Assembly: GCF_009664835.1 (NCBI RefSeq)
Contig: NZ_CP045929.1
Location: 2,356,001 to 2,420,000 of the forward strand
Length of the DNA: 64,000 nucleotides
Reading direction: 5' to 3'
DNA from: Allosaccharopolyspora coralli
GTDB lineage: Bacteria; Actinomycetota; Actinomycetes; Mycobacteriales; Pseudonocardiaceae
Numbering within the stretch: position 1 is the stretch's first letter; each line of letters begins with the position of its first letter. The notes beneath the pieces were generated by a model, which ran no database searches, was not told the origin of the DNA, and worked only from the letters and a program-made list of their open reading frames with translations. The translations under genes were made by a program, and so were the position numbers. Shown here piece by piece: positions 57,095 through 64,000 of this stretch.

Positions 57095-58207
57095 CTACGG
57101 TGCGACCGGCGGTCGCCGGTGCGGGTCGCTGACCACGGACGTCGTCGACAGGGAGCCCGAGGAGGCGCCCGGTTCCTGTTCCCGCACTCCGGTGCGCGTA
57201 CCGCGCGGCGGCGCGGTGCTCGCCCGGATCACCAGCTCCGTCGGCATCGTGACCTGCGACGGCGAGCGCCCGTCCGCCGTCTCCAGCGCGTCCAGGACCA
57301 GCAAGGCCGCCTGGTTCCCCTGTTCCGGCACCGGCTGACGCACGGTGGTCAACCCGAACACCTCGGCCATGTCCTGATCGTCGAAGCCGATCACCGACAC
57401 GTCCTCCGGCACCCGCAGGCCGGCGCTGCGCAGCGTTCGCAGCGCACCGAACGCCATCTCGTCGCACTCCACGGCCACCGCCGTCGGCAGCTCCCGCCCC
57501 GACAGCAGCCACCCCATCGCCCGGGCTCCCCCGTCCACGCCGAAGCGGTCGTGCGCCTCGAGGTGCTCGTCGACCTCCAGGCCGCGTTCGGCCAAGGCCT
57601 GCCGGTAGCCGCGCGAGCGGTCGTCCGGGAAATGGTCGTTCGCGCCCCCGTGATGACCGATGCGCAGCAGACCGACCCGCTCGTGGCCGAGGTTGAGCAG
57701 ATGACGCATCGCCATCGCACCACTGGTCACGTCGTCGATGCAGACACTGCCGAACCCGGGAGCCTGCACGCCGACCATCGCGACCGGAACGTCGAGTTCC
57801 TTCAACGCCCGGACTTCGTGCTCGGCCAGCGGCAGGCACAACGCGATCACCGCATCCACCCGGCCACGCAGCGACGGCCGCTCGAAGAAGCGCTTACGCC
57901 CCTCGGCGTCACCGAGGTCGCAGAGCAGCAGGTCGTACCCCGCCTCCCGAAGGACGGCCGCCGCCCCCGCGATGACCTGCGAGAAGAACCAACGGTTCAC
58001 CAGCGGAGCGACCACGCCCACCGTCCTGGTGCGTCCGGAGGCCAGGCGCGAGGCGCTCGGCGAGACGGTGTAGCCGAGCTCGGCGGCGATGAGACGGACA
58101 CGGTCACGGGTGCTCTCCGAGACCCCCGACAGGCCTCGCAGCGCACGCGAGACGGTCGAGACGGACACCCCCGCCCGCTGCGCGACGTCTTCGACACTCA
58201 CCGACAT
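57095..58207 (-). CDS. LacI-family regulator of the sugar operon
   Basis: 370 residues from ATG 58207 (MSVSVEDVAQRAGVSVSTVS then RALRGLSGVSESTRDRVRLI). HTH and hinge (SPSASRLASGRTRTVGVVAP) are canonical, followed by the periplasmic-binding-like effector domain with TVRQPVPEQGNQAALLVLDA. A polar tail of about 40 residues follows the core. It should repress the operon encoded downstream and respond to its sugar. Its own promoter has a strong LacI-type operator (58240-58255). Confidence 0.95.
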   Translation of the reverse strand: MSVSVEDVAQRAGVSVSTVSRALRGLSGVSESTRDRVRLIAAELGYTVSPSASRLASGRTRTVGVVAPLVNRWFFSQVIAGAAAVLREAGYDLLLCDLGDAEGRKRFFERPSLRGRVDAVIALCLPLAEHEVRALKELDVPVAMVGVQAPGFGSVCIDDVTSGAMAMRHLLNLGHERVGLLRIGHHGGANDHFPDDRSRGYRQALAERGLEVDEHLEAHDRFGVDGGARAMGWLLSGRELPTAVAVECDEMAFGALRTLRSAGLRVPEDVSVIGFDDQDMAEVFGLTTVRQPVPEQGNQAALLVLDALETADGRSPSQVTMPTELVIRASTAPPRGTRTGVREQEPGASSGSLSTTSVVSDPHRRPPVAP

Positions 58208-58239
58208 GGATAAGGACGGTAAGTGACGGGCAACACACA

Positions 58240-58255
58240 ACGCAAGCGTTTGCGT
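58240..58255. promoter_or_regulatory. LacI-type operator upstream of the lacI-family gene
   Basis: ACGCAAGCGTTTGCGT: GCAA-N-CG-N-TTGC is the general LacI/GalR operator form with a central CG. It is 33 bases upstream of the regulator start, in the gap to the divergent ku gene; autoregulation is the simplest reading. Confidence 0.7.
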
Positions 58256-58465
58256 ATCTTTCGCTTGTCTTTCGCCTGTACATGTATTTTTCGCAGCTCA
58301 TGCCACTAGACACCGATTGCGCAAATCGGTCATCCGGTGTGCGTCACCACTCGTCGGGGGACGCTCGACGAGTCTGTGACGACCGCTCAGCGCTTGGCAC
58401 CGCCACCGCCGCGCGCTCATGCTGACAGCGACACCGCAGCGTGGAACACGCGGCGAGGAGGCGTC

Positions 58466-59452
58466 ATGGCACAGAAGATCTGGACGGGGTCGATCAACTT
58501 CGGGCTCGTGTCGATACCGGTCGGTCTCTACGCCGCGACCGAGGACCACTCGATCCCGTTCCACCAGTACGAGCGCGGCACCACCGACCGCGTCCGGTAC
58601 CGCCGGGTCAACGAACGCACCGGTGACGAGGTCTCCTACGGCGACATCGTCAAAGGCCGGGAGGTCGGCGACACGCTGGTCACCGTCGAGCCCTCCGAGC
58701 TGGAGGAGATCGCACCCCGCCGATCGCGCACCATCGACATCACCAGCTTCGTCGACCTGGACGAGATCGATCCGGTGTACTTCCAGAAGACCTACTGGCT
58801 CGCTCCCACCAGCAAGGACAACGCACGCCCGTACAGCCTGCTGCTGCGGGCGATGCGGGAGGCGAACCGCGTCGGAGTCGCCACTTTCGTCATGCGCGGC
58901 AAGGAATACCTCACCGCCATCCGAGCGGACCGGGACGCACTCGCGCTCGACACCCTGTATTTCGCCGACGAGATCCGGGACGCGAACGCCATGGTCGGCG
59001 AACTCGCCGCGCTCGACGGCAAGAGCAAGAACGCCGACCGCGAACTGTCCATGGCCACCGACATCATCGAGTCGATGACCGAGAAGTGGGACCCCGAGCA
59101 GTTCGAGGACACCTACACCGCGCGGGTCGAGCAGCTGCTGCAGGACAAGGCTGCGGGCAAGGAGCCGACGGTCGAGGAGACCGCCGAGCGCGACGAAGGT
59201 GTCATCGACCTCACCGAAGCACTGCGTCGCAGTGTCGACGCGGCCAAGCAGCGCCGGACGGGCGCCAAGTCCGGGACCAGCGCCGGAGCGGAGGCTCCCG
59301 ACCGCGACGTCGGTGAGATGACCAAGAGCGAACTCGACGGACTCGCCCGCGAACACGAGATCAAAGGCCGCTCCAAGATGAGCCGTGGTCGGCTCGAGGA
59401 TGCGGTCGCCCAGGCGCTCGGCACGCCGCGCCGGACGAAGAAGGCCTCGTGA
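58466..59452 (+). CDS. ku: Bacterial Ku, non-homologous end joining
   Basis: 328 residues from ATG 58466 with GAGGAG upstream. The Ku core begins AQKIWTGSINFGLVSIPVGL, YAATEDHSIPFHQ, and continues KTYWLAPTSKDNARPYSLLL and MTEKWDPEQFEDTYT. It encircles DNA ends as a homodimer. The C-terminal 70 residues are basic with a SAP/Rho-N-like helix pair (MTKSELDGLAREHEIKGRSK, MSRGRLEDAV), an extension seen in actinomycete Ku that helps DNA binding. One base separates it from the ligD polymerase gene. Confidence 0.97.
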   Translation: MAQKIWTGSINFGLVSIPVGLYAATEDHSIPFHQYERGTTDRVRYRRVNERTGDEVSYGDIVKGREVGDTLVTVEPSELEEIAPRRSRTIDITSFVDLDEIDPVYFQKTYWLAPTSKDNARPYSLLLRAMREANRVGVATFVMRGKEYLTAIRADRDALALDTLYFADEIRDANAMVGELAALDGKSKNADRELSMATDIIESMTEKWDPEQFEDTYTARVEQLLQDKAAGKEPTVEETAERDEGVIDLTEALRRSVDAAKQRRTGAKSGTSAGAEAPDRDVGEMTKSELDGLAREHEIKGRSKMSRGRLEDAVAQALGTPRRTKKAS

Positions 59453-59453
59453 C

Positions 59454-60365
59454 ATGGCCACCCGGACCAAGGTCACCGCGCAGGTCGAGGGACGCGAGCT
59501 CACGCTGTCCAACCTGGACAAGGTGCTGTATCCGACGCCGGGCTTCACCAAGCGGGACGTGCTCGAGTACTACCGCCGCATCTCCGCCGTGCTGCTACCG
59601 CACGTCAGCGACCGGGCCGCCACGTTGATCCGCTTTCCCGACGGCGTCGGCAAGGGCTCGTTCTACGAGAAGAACGTCTCTCGGCACGCGCCCGACTGGG
59701 TACGCACCGCCGCGCTGGTCAGCGGGGCACGCGGCCAGGGTCTGTCGACCAATCACCACGTCGTGGTCAACGACGTGCCGACCCTGATGTGGACCGCGAA
59801 CCTGGCGGCACTCGAACTCCACGTGCCACAGTGGACCGTCGGTCCGGACGCCGAACGACACACCCCGGACCTTCTGGTATTCGATCTCGATCCCGGACCT
59901 CCCGCGTCCATCGTGGAATGCTGCCGCGTCGCGTTGCGGTTGCGAGATGTCCTCGCCGACGAGGGATTCCGGCCGTATCCGAAGACGAGCGGCTCCAAGG
60001 GGATGCAGCTGTACTGCCCGGTCAGCACCACGGAACACGAGGCGACCTCCCGCTACGCCAAGAAGCTCGCGCGGCAGCTCGAACAGCAGTACCCGGACGA
60101 GATCATCGCGACGATGACCAAAGCGGCCAGAGCGGGAAAGATCTTCATCGACTGGAGCCAGAACAACCCGGCCAAGACCACCGTCGCGCCGTACTCGCTG
60201 CGTGCACGGGAGATGCCCACGGTGAGCACCCCGATCACCTGGCGTGAGGTGCACGCCTGTCGGAGCCCGGAGGACCTCGTGTTCCGCAGCGAGGACGTCC
60301 TCGCTCGGGTCGACGAGCACGGCGACTTCTTCGCCGACCTGCACGACTCCCCTCGCGCACTGTGA
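59454..60365 (+). CDS. ligD: Stand-alone LigD polymerase domain (NHEJ polymerase/primase)
   Basis: 303 residues from ATG 59454. LTLSNLDKVLYPTPGFTKRD then VLEYYRRISAVLLPH is the LigD PolDom start; RFPDGVGKGSFYEKN, NDVPTLMWTANLAALELHVP, LVFDLDPGPP (metal-binding Asp pair), KTSGSKGMQLYCPV and KIFIDWSQNNPAKTTVAPYS are the active-site motifs. It fills gaps at DNA ends with Ku. Ligase and phosphoesterase domains of mycobacterial LigD are absent and must be encoded elsewhere. Coupled to ku. Confidence 0.95.
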   Translation: MATRTKVTAQVEGRELTLSNLDKVLYPTPGFTKRDVLEYYRRISAVLLPHVSDRAATLIRFPDGVGKGSFYEKNVSRHAPDWVRTAALVSGARGQGLSTNHHVVVNDVPTLMWTANLAALELHVPQWTVGPDAERHTPDLLVFDLDPGPPASIVECCRVALRLRDVLADEGFRPYPKTSGSKGMQLYCPVSTTEHEATSRYAKKLARQLEQQYPDEIIATMTKAARAGKIFIDWSQNNPAKTTVAPYSLRAREMPTVSTPITWREVHACRSPEDLVFRSEDVLARVDEHGDFFADLHDSPRAL

Positions 60366-60472
60366 CGTGGACCAAGCCGAGGGAATGTCCGCCCCTCCCG
60401 GCATGTTCAGACGGTGAGACCGCCGGGTACCCCACCGGCGAGAAGCACCTCGCGTGAACGGGAGAGGCACAC

Positions 60473-63031
60473 ATGACCAGCTTCTTCGGACCGGGTGGAC
60501 AAGGGTCCAGCCCCTTCGACGACTTCCTCGCACGATTCCTCGGCGCGAGTGGCACCTCCCGACCGGTGCAACGCGTCGACATCACGCAGCTCATGACGCC
60601 GCCCGCGCAGGAACTGGTGGCGGGCGCCGTCCGCTTCGCCGTCGAGCGCGGCGCACGCGACCTGGACGCGCACCACTTGCTGTGGGCGGCGACCCAGCAA
60701 GACGGCACGCGCACGATGCTCGAACGCGCGGGTGCCGACGCGTCCCGTCTGGCGGAGACCATCGACGAGAACGTGCCGCGCCGCGAGGCAACCGAGGAGC
60801 CGCCGGTGCTGGCCCCCGCCGCCAAACGCGCGTTGCTCGACGCGCACCAGATCGCCCGTACGCTGGGCTCCTCCTACATCGATCCCGACCATTTGCTGCT
60901 CGCGCTCGCCGCGAACGACGAGTCCGTGGCAGGCAGGCTGCTGGCGTCCGCGAACATCACGCCGCAGGCCCTGCAGCAGACCGGTGGCGGCGCACAGCGC
61001 AGGTCCACTCCGCGGGGAGAGGAAACACAGCAGCAGAGCCAGACACCGACACTCGACGAGTACGGCCAGGACCTCACCGCCCGGGCACGCAACGGCGAGC
61101 TCGACCCGGTGATCGGACGCGCCGACGAGATCGAGCAGACGATCGAGGTCCTCTCTCGCCGCACCAAGAACAACCCCGTGCTGGTGGGCGAGGCCGGCGT
61201 CGGCAAGACCTCCGTGGTGGAAGGCATCGCGCAGCGGATCGTCGACAACGACGTCCCGGACGTGCTGACGAACAAGCGTATCGTGCAGCTCGACCTGTCC
61301 GGAGTCGTCGCGGGCACCCGCTACCGCGGTGACTTCGAAGAGCGGATGAACAAGATCATCGAGGAGATCGCCCAGAACGACGACCTCATCATCTTCATCG
61401 ACGAGCTGCACACCGTGGTGGGCGCCGGCGGCTCGGAAGGCGCGGTCGACGCGGGCAACATGCTCAAGCCCAAGCTCGCGCGGGGCGAACTGCACGTCGT
61501 CGGTGCGACCACGCTCGACGAGTACCGCAAGAACATCGAGAAGGACGCCGCACTGGAACGCCGCTTCCAGCCCATCACCGTGCCGGAACCGTCCGTCGAG
61601 GACACCGTGCAGATCCTGTGGGGCCTGCGGGACCGCTACGAGGCACACCACCAGGTTCGGTTCGGCGAGGACGCGATCCGCACCGCGGCCGACCTCTCGG
61701 ACCGCTACGTCACCGACCGTCAGCTGCCCGACAAGGCGATCGACCTCATCGACCAGGCCGGGGCACGCAAGCGGTTGCGTACCGGGACCCCGAACACCGA
61801 CGTCCGGGCGCTGGAACAGCAAGTGGACAAGCTGACCAGGGACAAGGATCAGGCGGTCTCCTCCGAGGACTACGAACGGGCCTCCAGTCTTCGCGACGAG
61901 ATCAGCCAGCTGCAGCAGCGGATCCAGCAGGAAAGGCACGGCCCGAGTGGCATCCCGGAGGTCACCACCGAGGACATCGCCGAGGTCGTCTCGCGTGCCA
62001 CCGGGATTCCCGCCACGCAGCTCACCGAGCAGGAGAAGACCCGGCTGAGCAACCTCGAGGAACAGCTGCACGAGCGGGTCGTCGGCCAGGACGAAGCGGT
62101 TACGGCCATCGCCAGGGCGGTTCGACGTTCCCGGACCGGCATGGGCGACCCCAACCGTCCGGTCGGCACCTTCCTGTTCCTCGGCCCGACCGGGGTCGGC
62201 AAGACCGAACTCGTCCGCGCACTGGCCGGATCGCTGTTCGGCGACGAGTCGGCGATGATCCGACTGGACATGAGCGAGTACCAGGAGAGCCACACCTCCG
62301 CCCGGATGGTGGGTGCTCCTCCCGGCTACGTCGGCTACGGCGAGGCGGGCCAGCTCACCGAACAGGTGCGCCGCCGTCCGTACTCGGTGGTGCTGCTCGA
62401 CGAGATCGAGAAGGCCCATCCGGACGTGTTCAACGTGCTGTTGCAGGTGTTGGAGGACGGCAGGCTCACCGACGGGCAGGGCCGCACGGTCGACTTCCGC
62501 AACACCGTGCTCATCATGACGAGCAACCTGGGCTCGGACATCGTCTCTCAGCGCTCCGGCGTGCTCGGCTTCTCCAGCCGCACCGACGAGCAGACCGACG
62601 AGCCGGCGCGGGAACGTCTGATGGGTCGGCTGAAGGACTCGTTCCGTCCCGAGTTCCTCAATCGCATCGACGAGATCGTCGTCTTCCGCAGGCTCACCCA
62701 GGAGCAGCTGCACCGCATCACCGAGCTGATGCTCGACGACACCCGCCGCCGTGTGCGGGCGATGGACATCGGGATCGAGTTCACCGAGTCGGCGCTGCAG
62801 TGGCTCACCGAGCACGGCCACCAGCCGGAGTTCGGCGCCCGGCCGTTGCGTCGCACCATTCAGCGTGAGGTCGACGACGCGCTGTCGGACATGCTGCTGG
62901 AGGGCTCGATCGCCGAGGGCCAATCGGTGCTGGTGGACGCCACGGACCCGTCCGGCGGGCTCACGTTCTCGGTCCGCCCGGGCGGCGCGGACGTCGGCGC
63001 CGAACACGCCACTCCCGGCCAGTCAGGCTGA
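60473..63031 (+). CDS. ClpC-type AAA+ unfoldase (Clp protease ATP-binding subunit)
   Basis: 852 residues. Clp N-domain repeats about 38-165, first AAA module with Walker A near 239-246 ([14 protein letters not shown]) and [16 protein letters not shown], a UVR-like coil near 464 ([20 protein letters not shown]), second Walker A near 569 ([12 protein letters not shown]). VLGFSS near 696 is an (L/I/V)-G-F loop for docking ClpP. The Gly-rich start ([20 protein letters not shown]) distinguishes it from the housekeeping ClpC1, so it is probably a ClpC2-like paralogue. Unfolds proteins for ClpP. Confidence 0.93.
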   Translation: MTSFFGPGGQGSSPFDDFLARFLGASGTSRPVQRVDITQLMTPPAQELVAGAVRFAVERGARDLDAHHLLWAATQQDGTRTMLERAGADASRLAETIDENVPRREATEEPPVLAPAAKRALLDAHQIARTLGSSYIDPDHLLLALAANDESVAGRLLASANITPQALQQTGGGAQRRSTPRGEETQQQSQTPTLDEYGQDLTARARNGELDPVIGRADEIEQTIEVLSRRTKNNPVLVGEAGVGKTSVVEGIAQRIVDNDVPDVLTNKRIVQLDLSGVVAGTRYRGDFEERMNKIIEEIAQNDDLIIFIDELHTVVGAGGSEGAVDAGNMLKPKLARGELHVVGATTLDEYRKNIEKDAALERRFQPITVPEPSVEDTVQILWGLRDRYEAHHQVRFGEDAIRTAADLSDRYVTDRQLPDKAIDLIDQAGARKRLRTGTPNTDVRALEQQVDKLTRDKDQAVSSEDYERASSLRDEISQLQQRIQQERHGPSGIPEVTTEDIAEVVSRATGIPATQLTEQEKTRLSNLEEQLHERVVGQDEAVTAIARAVRRSRTGMGDPNRPVGTFLFLGPTGVGKTELVRALAGSLFGDESAMIRLDMSEYQESHTSARMVGAPPGYVGYGEAGQLTEQVRRRPYSVVLLDEIEKAHPDVFNVLLQVLEDGRLTDGQGRTVDFRNTVLIMTSNLGSDIVSQRSGVLGFSSRTDEQTDEPARERLMGRLKDSFRPEFLNRIDEIVVFRRLTQEQLHRITELMLDDTRRRVRAMDIGIEFTESALQWLTEHGHQPEFGARPLRRTIQREVDDALSDMLLEGSIAEGQSVLVDATDPSGGLTFSVRPGGADVGAEHATPGQSG

Positions 63032-63041
63032 TCGACGACAG

Positions 63042-63078
63042 CGGTGCAGCCACTCTCACGAGCGGAGTGGCTGCACCG
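63042..63078 (+). terminator. Terminator of the clp gene
   Basis: CGGTGCAGCCACTC (63042-63055) pairs perfectly with GAGTGGCTGCACCG (63065-63078) around a 9-base loop, 11 bases after the stop. A TTCGTCCGTGT tail follows. Confidence 0.8.
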
Positions 63079-63090
63079 TTCGTCCGTGTG

Positions 63091-63188
63091 GCCGTTCTCG
63101 GCGCGTACGGCCTGCTACCCCCAACGCAGCGAAGCGAACCAGAGCGGCGGTACCGGACAATCCACCCAAGTCCCCGGACGCCCTCTCA
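63091..63188 (-). repeat. 3'-end repeat, copy D (partial)
   Basis: On the minus strand it begins at the stop codon of the right-edge gene (CTGAGAGGGCGTCCGGGGAC) and continues GTCCGGTACCGCCGCT, GGTTCG and GCGTTGGGGG, parallel to the first half of copy A. It decays after about 100 bases. Confidence 0.65.
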
Positions 63189-64000
63189 GCGACGCGGATC
63201 CTGCGCGGCCTGGAGGTTGCCTGCGGGGAGCCGATCGGCACCCCAGCTCCGTTCCAGGTATCCGATGATCCGGGCGATGTCCTCGTCGGGCACCCGGTCC
63301 GGCTCGCCCCGTTCGAGGGGGTCGAGATGGAAGATGTAGAGCCGTGAGGCGAACTGGTCGAACGGCAGCGAGGCCTCCCCGAACCGCTCGCCGTTGCCTG
63401 CGGTGGAGACGACGACGCCGTCTCCCCAGTTCTGCCCGCTGTCGTTGTTCGGGTTGAAAAAGTACACCCGCACGACGTCCTGCGGGTCGGGTGCGACCCG
63501 CAGGATCGTGATCGCGTGCCAGCCGACGTACCGGCCGGCGCTGTCCGTGACGGCGACACCGGCGGGCTGCGGGTGGATCAGCGGCTGCTCGCCGTTGTAG
63601 GCGGGGTGGTAGCTCGCGTGGAACTGGCGGAGGAAGTCGTCGAGGTCGACCAGGTTCCCGGTCGCGACCTCGACGTTGATCCGGAACCCGCGAGCAGCCC
63701 ACCAGCCGTGGAACTCGGGATTGACCCACCGGTGGGGGTCGCCCTCCCTACCGACGCAACGTCGGCCCATCTCGGCGTAGATCCGGTCGAGGTGCGGCAC
63801 CACGACCAACGAGACGGGGTCCAGGTCCATCGGCAGTGTGCTCGCGACACCGGTCGCACTGTCCTGCGACGAGATCGGCTGCCCTTCGAAATGCATGATG
63901 ACCTCGTCGTCGCGGGCCGCCCACACCACCATCTGCAGCAGGTAGTCCGGGTCGTTGTAGGCCCACATCGACAACGCCCGGGCCGCCTGACAGGTGGGGT
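63186..64000 (-). CDS. Hypothetical protein (5' end beyond the window)
   Basis: The frame is open to the right edge, reading PTCQAARALSMWAYNDPDYL as the first visible residues, so at least 271 codons are seen and the true start lies outside. It is soluble, rich in aromatic residues (NPEFHGWWAARGFRINVEVA, YVGWHAITILRVAPDPQDVV, YFFNPNNDSGQNWGDGVVVS) and ends with FASRLYIFHLDPLERG ... GYLERSWGADRL. The WHAITI and N-P-N-N-D-S-G segments resemble His/Asn positions of papain-fold enzymes, with CQAAR as possible Cys, but this is only a guess. Confidence 0.7.
   Translation of the reverse strand, partial: PTCQAARALSMWAYNDPDYLLQMVVWAARDDEVIMHFEGQPISSQDSATGVASTLPMDLDPVSLVVVPHLDRIYAEMGRRCVGREGDPHRWVNPEFHGWWAARGFRINVEVATGNLVDLDDFLRQFHASYHPAYNGEQPLIHPQPAGVAVTDSAGRYVGWHAITILRVAPDPQDVVRVYFFNPNNDSGQNWGDGVVVSTAGNGERFGEASLPFDQFASRLYIFHLDPLERGEPDRVPDEDIARIIGYLERSWGADRLPAGNLQAAQDPRR

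Noticed and set aside
60407-63007. 866-codon open frame on the minus strand
   Set aside because: Complement of the clp ATPase gene, whose motifs are unmistakable on the plus strand.
1-64000. tRNA, rRNA, CRISPR arrays or prophage structural genes
   Set aside because: None recognised: no regular spacer-repeat pattern, no T-loop/acceptor pairs that fit a tRNA, and no phage capsid, terminase or tail genes.

Overview
The window is high-GC DNA (about 68-72% by eye, third codon positions almost all G or C) with many GTG/TTG starts and typical actinomycete gene content: a MurT/GatD pair, MurJ, a resuscitation-promoting-factor-like LysM protein, Ku next to a stand-alone LigD polymerase, a ClpC-type ATPase and the MSMEG_4193-type phosphatase. 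It looks like a chromosome of a Pseudonocardiaceae-type actinomycete (Saccharomonospora, Prauserella or Amycolatopsis would fit). The genus is inference.

Layout. 1-11.4 kb is ordinary chromosome: the start of adenosine deaminase, small membrane/hypothetical proteins, a GNAT enzyme, an AEC permease, methionine aminopeptidase divergent from a small XRE regulator, a DUF6314-type protein, a phosphatase, UppP, a beta-propeller lipoprotein, a DUF5703-type protein and a D-aminoacylase. 37.3-64 kb is chromosome again: an AAA ATPase, TetR regulator and acyl-CoA dehydrogenase, ArsR, DUF1232, DinB, MurJ, GatD-MurT, the Rpf-like protein, a siderophore-interacting protein with an IdeR-like box, an amidinotransferase-fold hydrolase, a complete alpha-glucoside ABC operon with a LacI regulator, Ku-LigD, the Clp ATPase and a gene cut by the right edge.

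Between them, 11437-37267 is a 25.8-kb Tn3-family transposon. It has 38-bp terminal inverted repeats and a 5-bp target duplication (AACGA on both sides), and it splits a DUF1992 gene whose halves (37587-37268 and 11436-11248, minus strand) rejoin in frame when the element and one AACGA are removed. A third, internal 38-bp end at 24354-24391 makes the left half (11437-24391: tnpA, cargo, tnpR) a complete transposon by itself. The right end carries a second copy of the first 1378 bp (IR plus truncated tnpA).

The left half carries a cytosine-nucleoside cassette: a blasticidin-S-deaminase-like domain fused to an ASCH domain, then an overlapping operon of a thymidylate-synthase-superfamily enzyme resembling CMP hydroxymethylases (MilA type), a SAM methyltransferase, a CMP/hydroxymethyl-CMP N-glycosidase-like protein (MilB/BlsM type) and a HAD-Nudix fusion. 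A ClpP, GNAT enzymes and a TetR regulator accompany it. This is the most likely undescribed system in the window. The right half is an organosulfur-scavenging operon: a Cys-containing leader peptide, TauD-type dioxygenase, SsuABC-type importer, FMN-dependent monooxygenase, a RibBA-like protein lacking its catalytic motifs, FMN reductase, methanethiol-oxidase-type protein, TauE/SafE exporter and an Rrf2 regulator.

A family of about 100-220 bp repeats with inverted ends lies directly after the stop codons of uppP, gatD, the rpf-like gene and the right-edge gene. No rRNA, tRNA or CRISPR array was seen.
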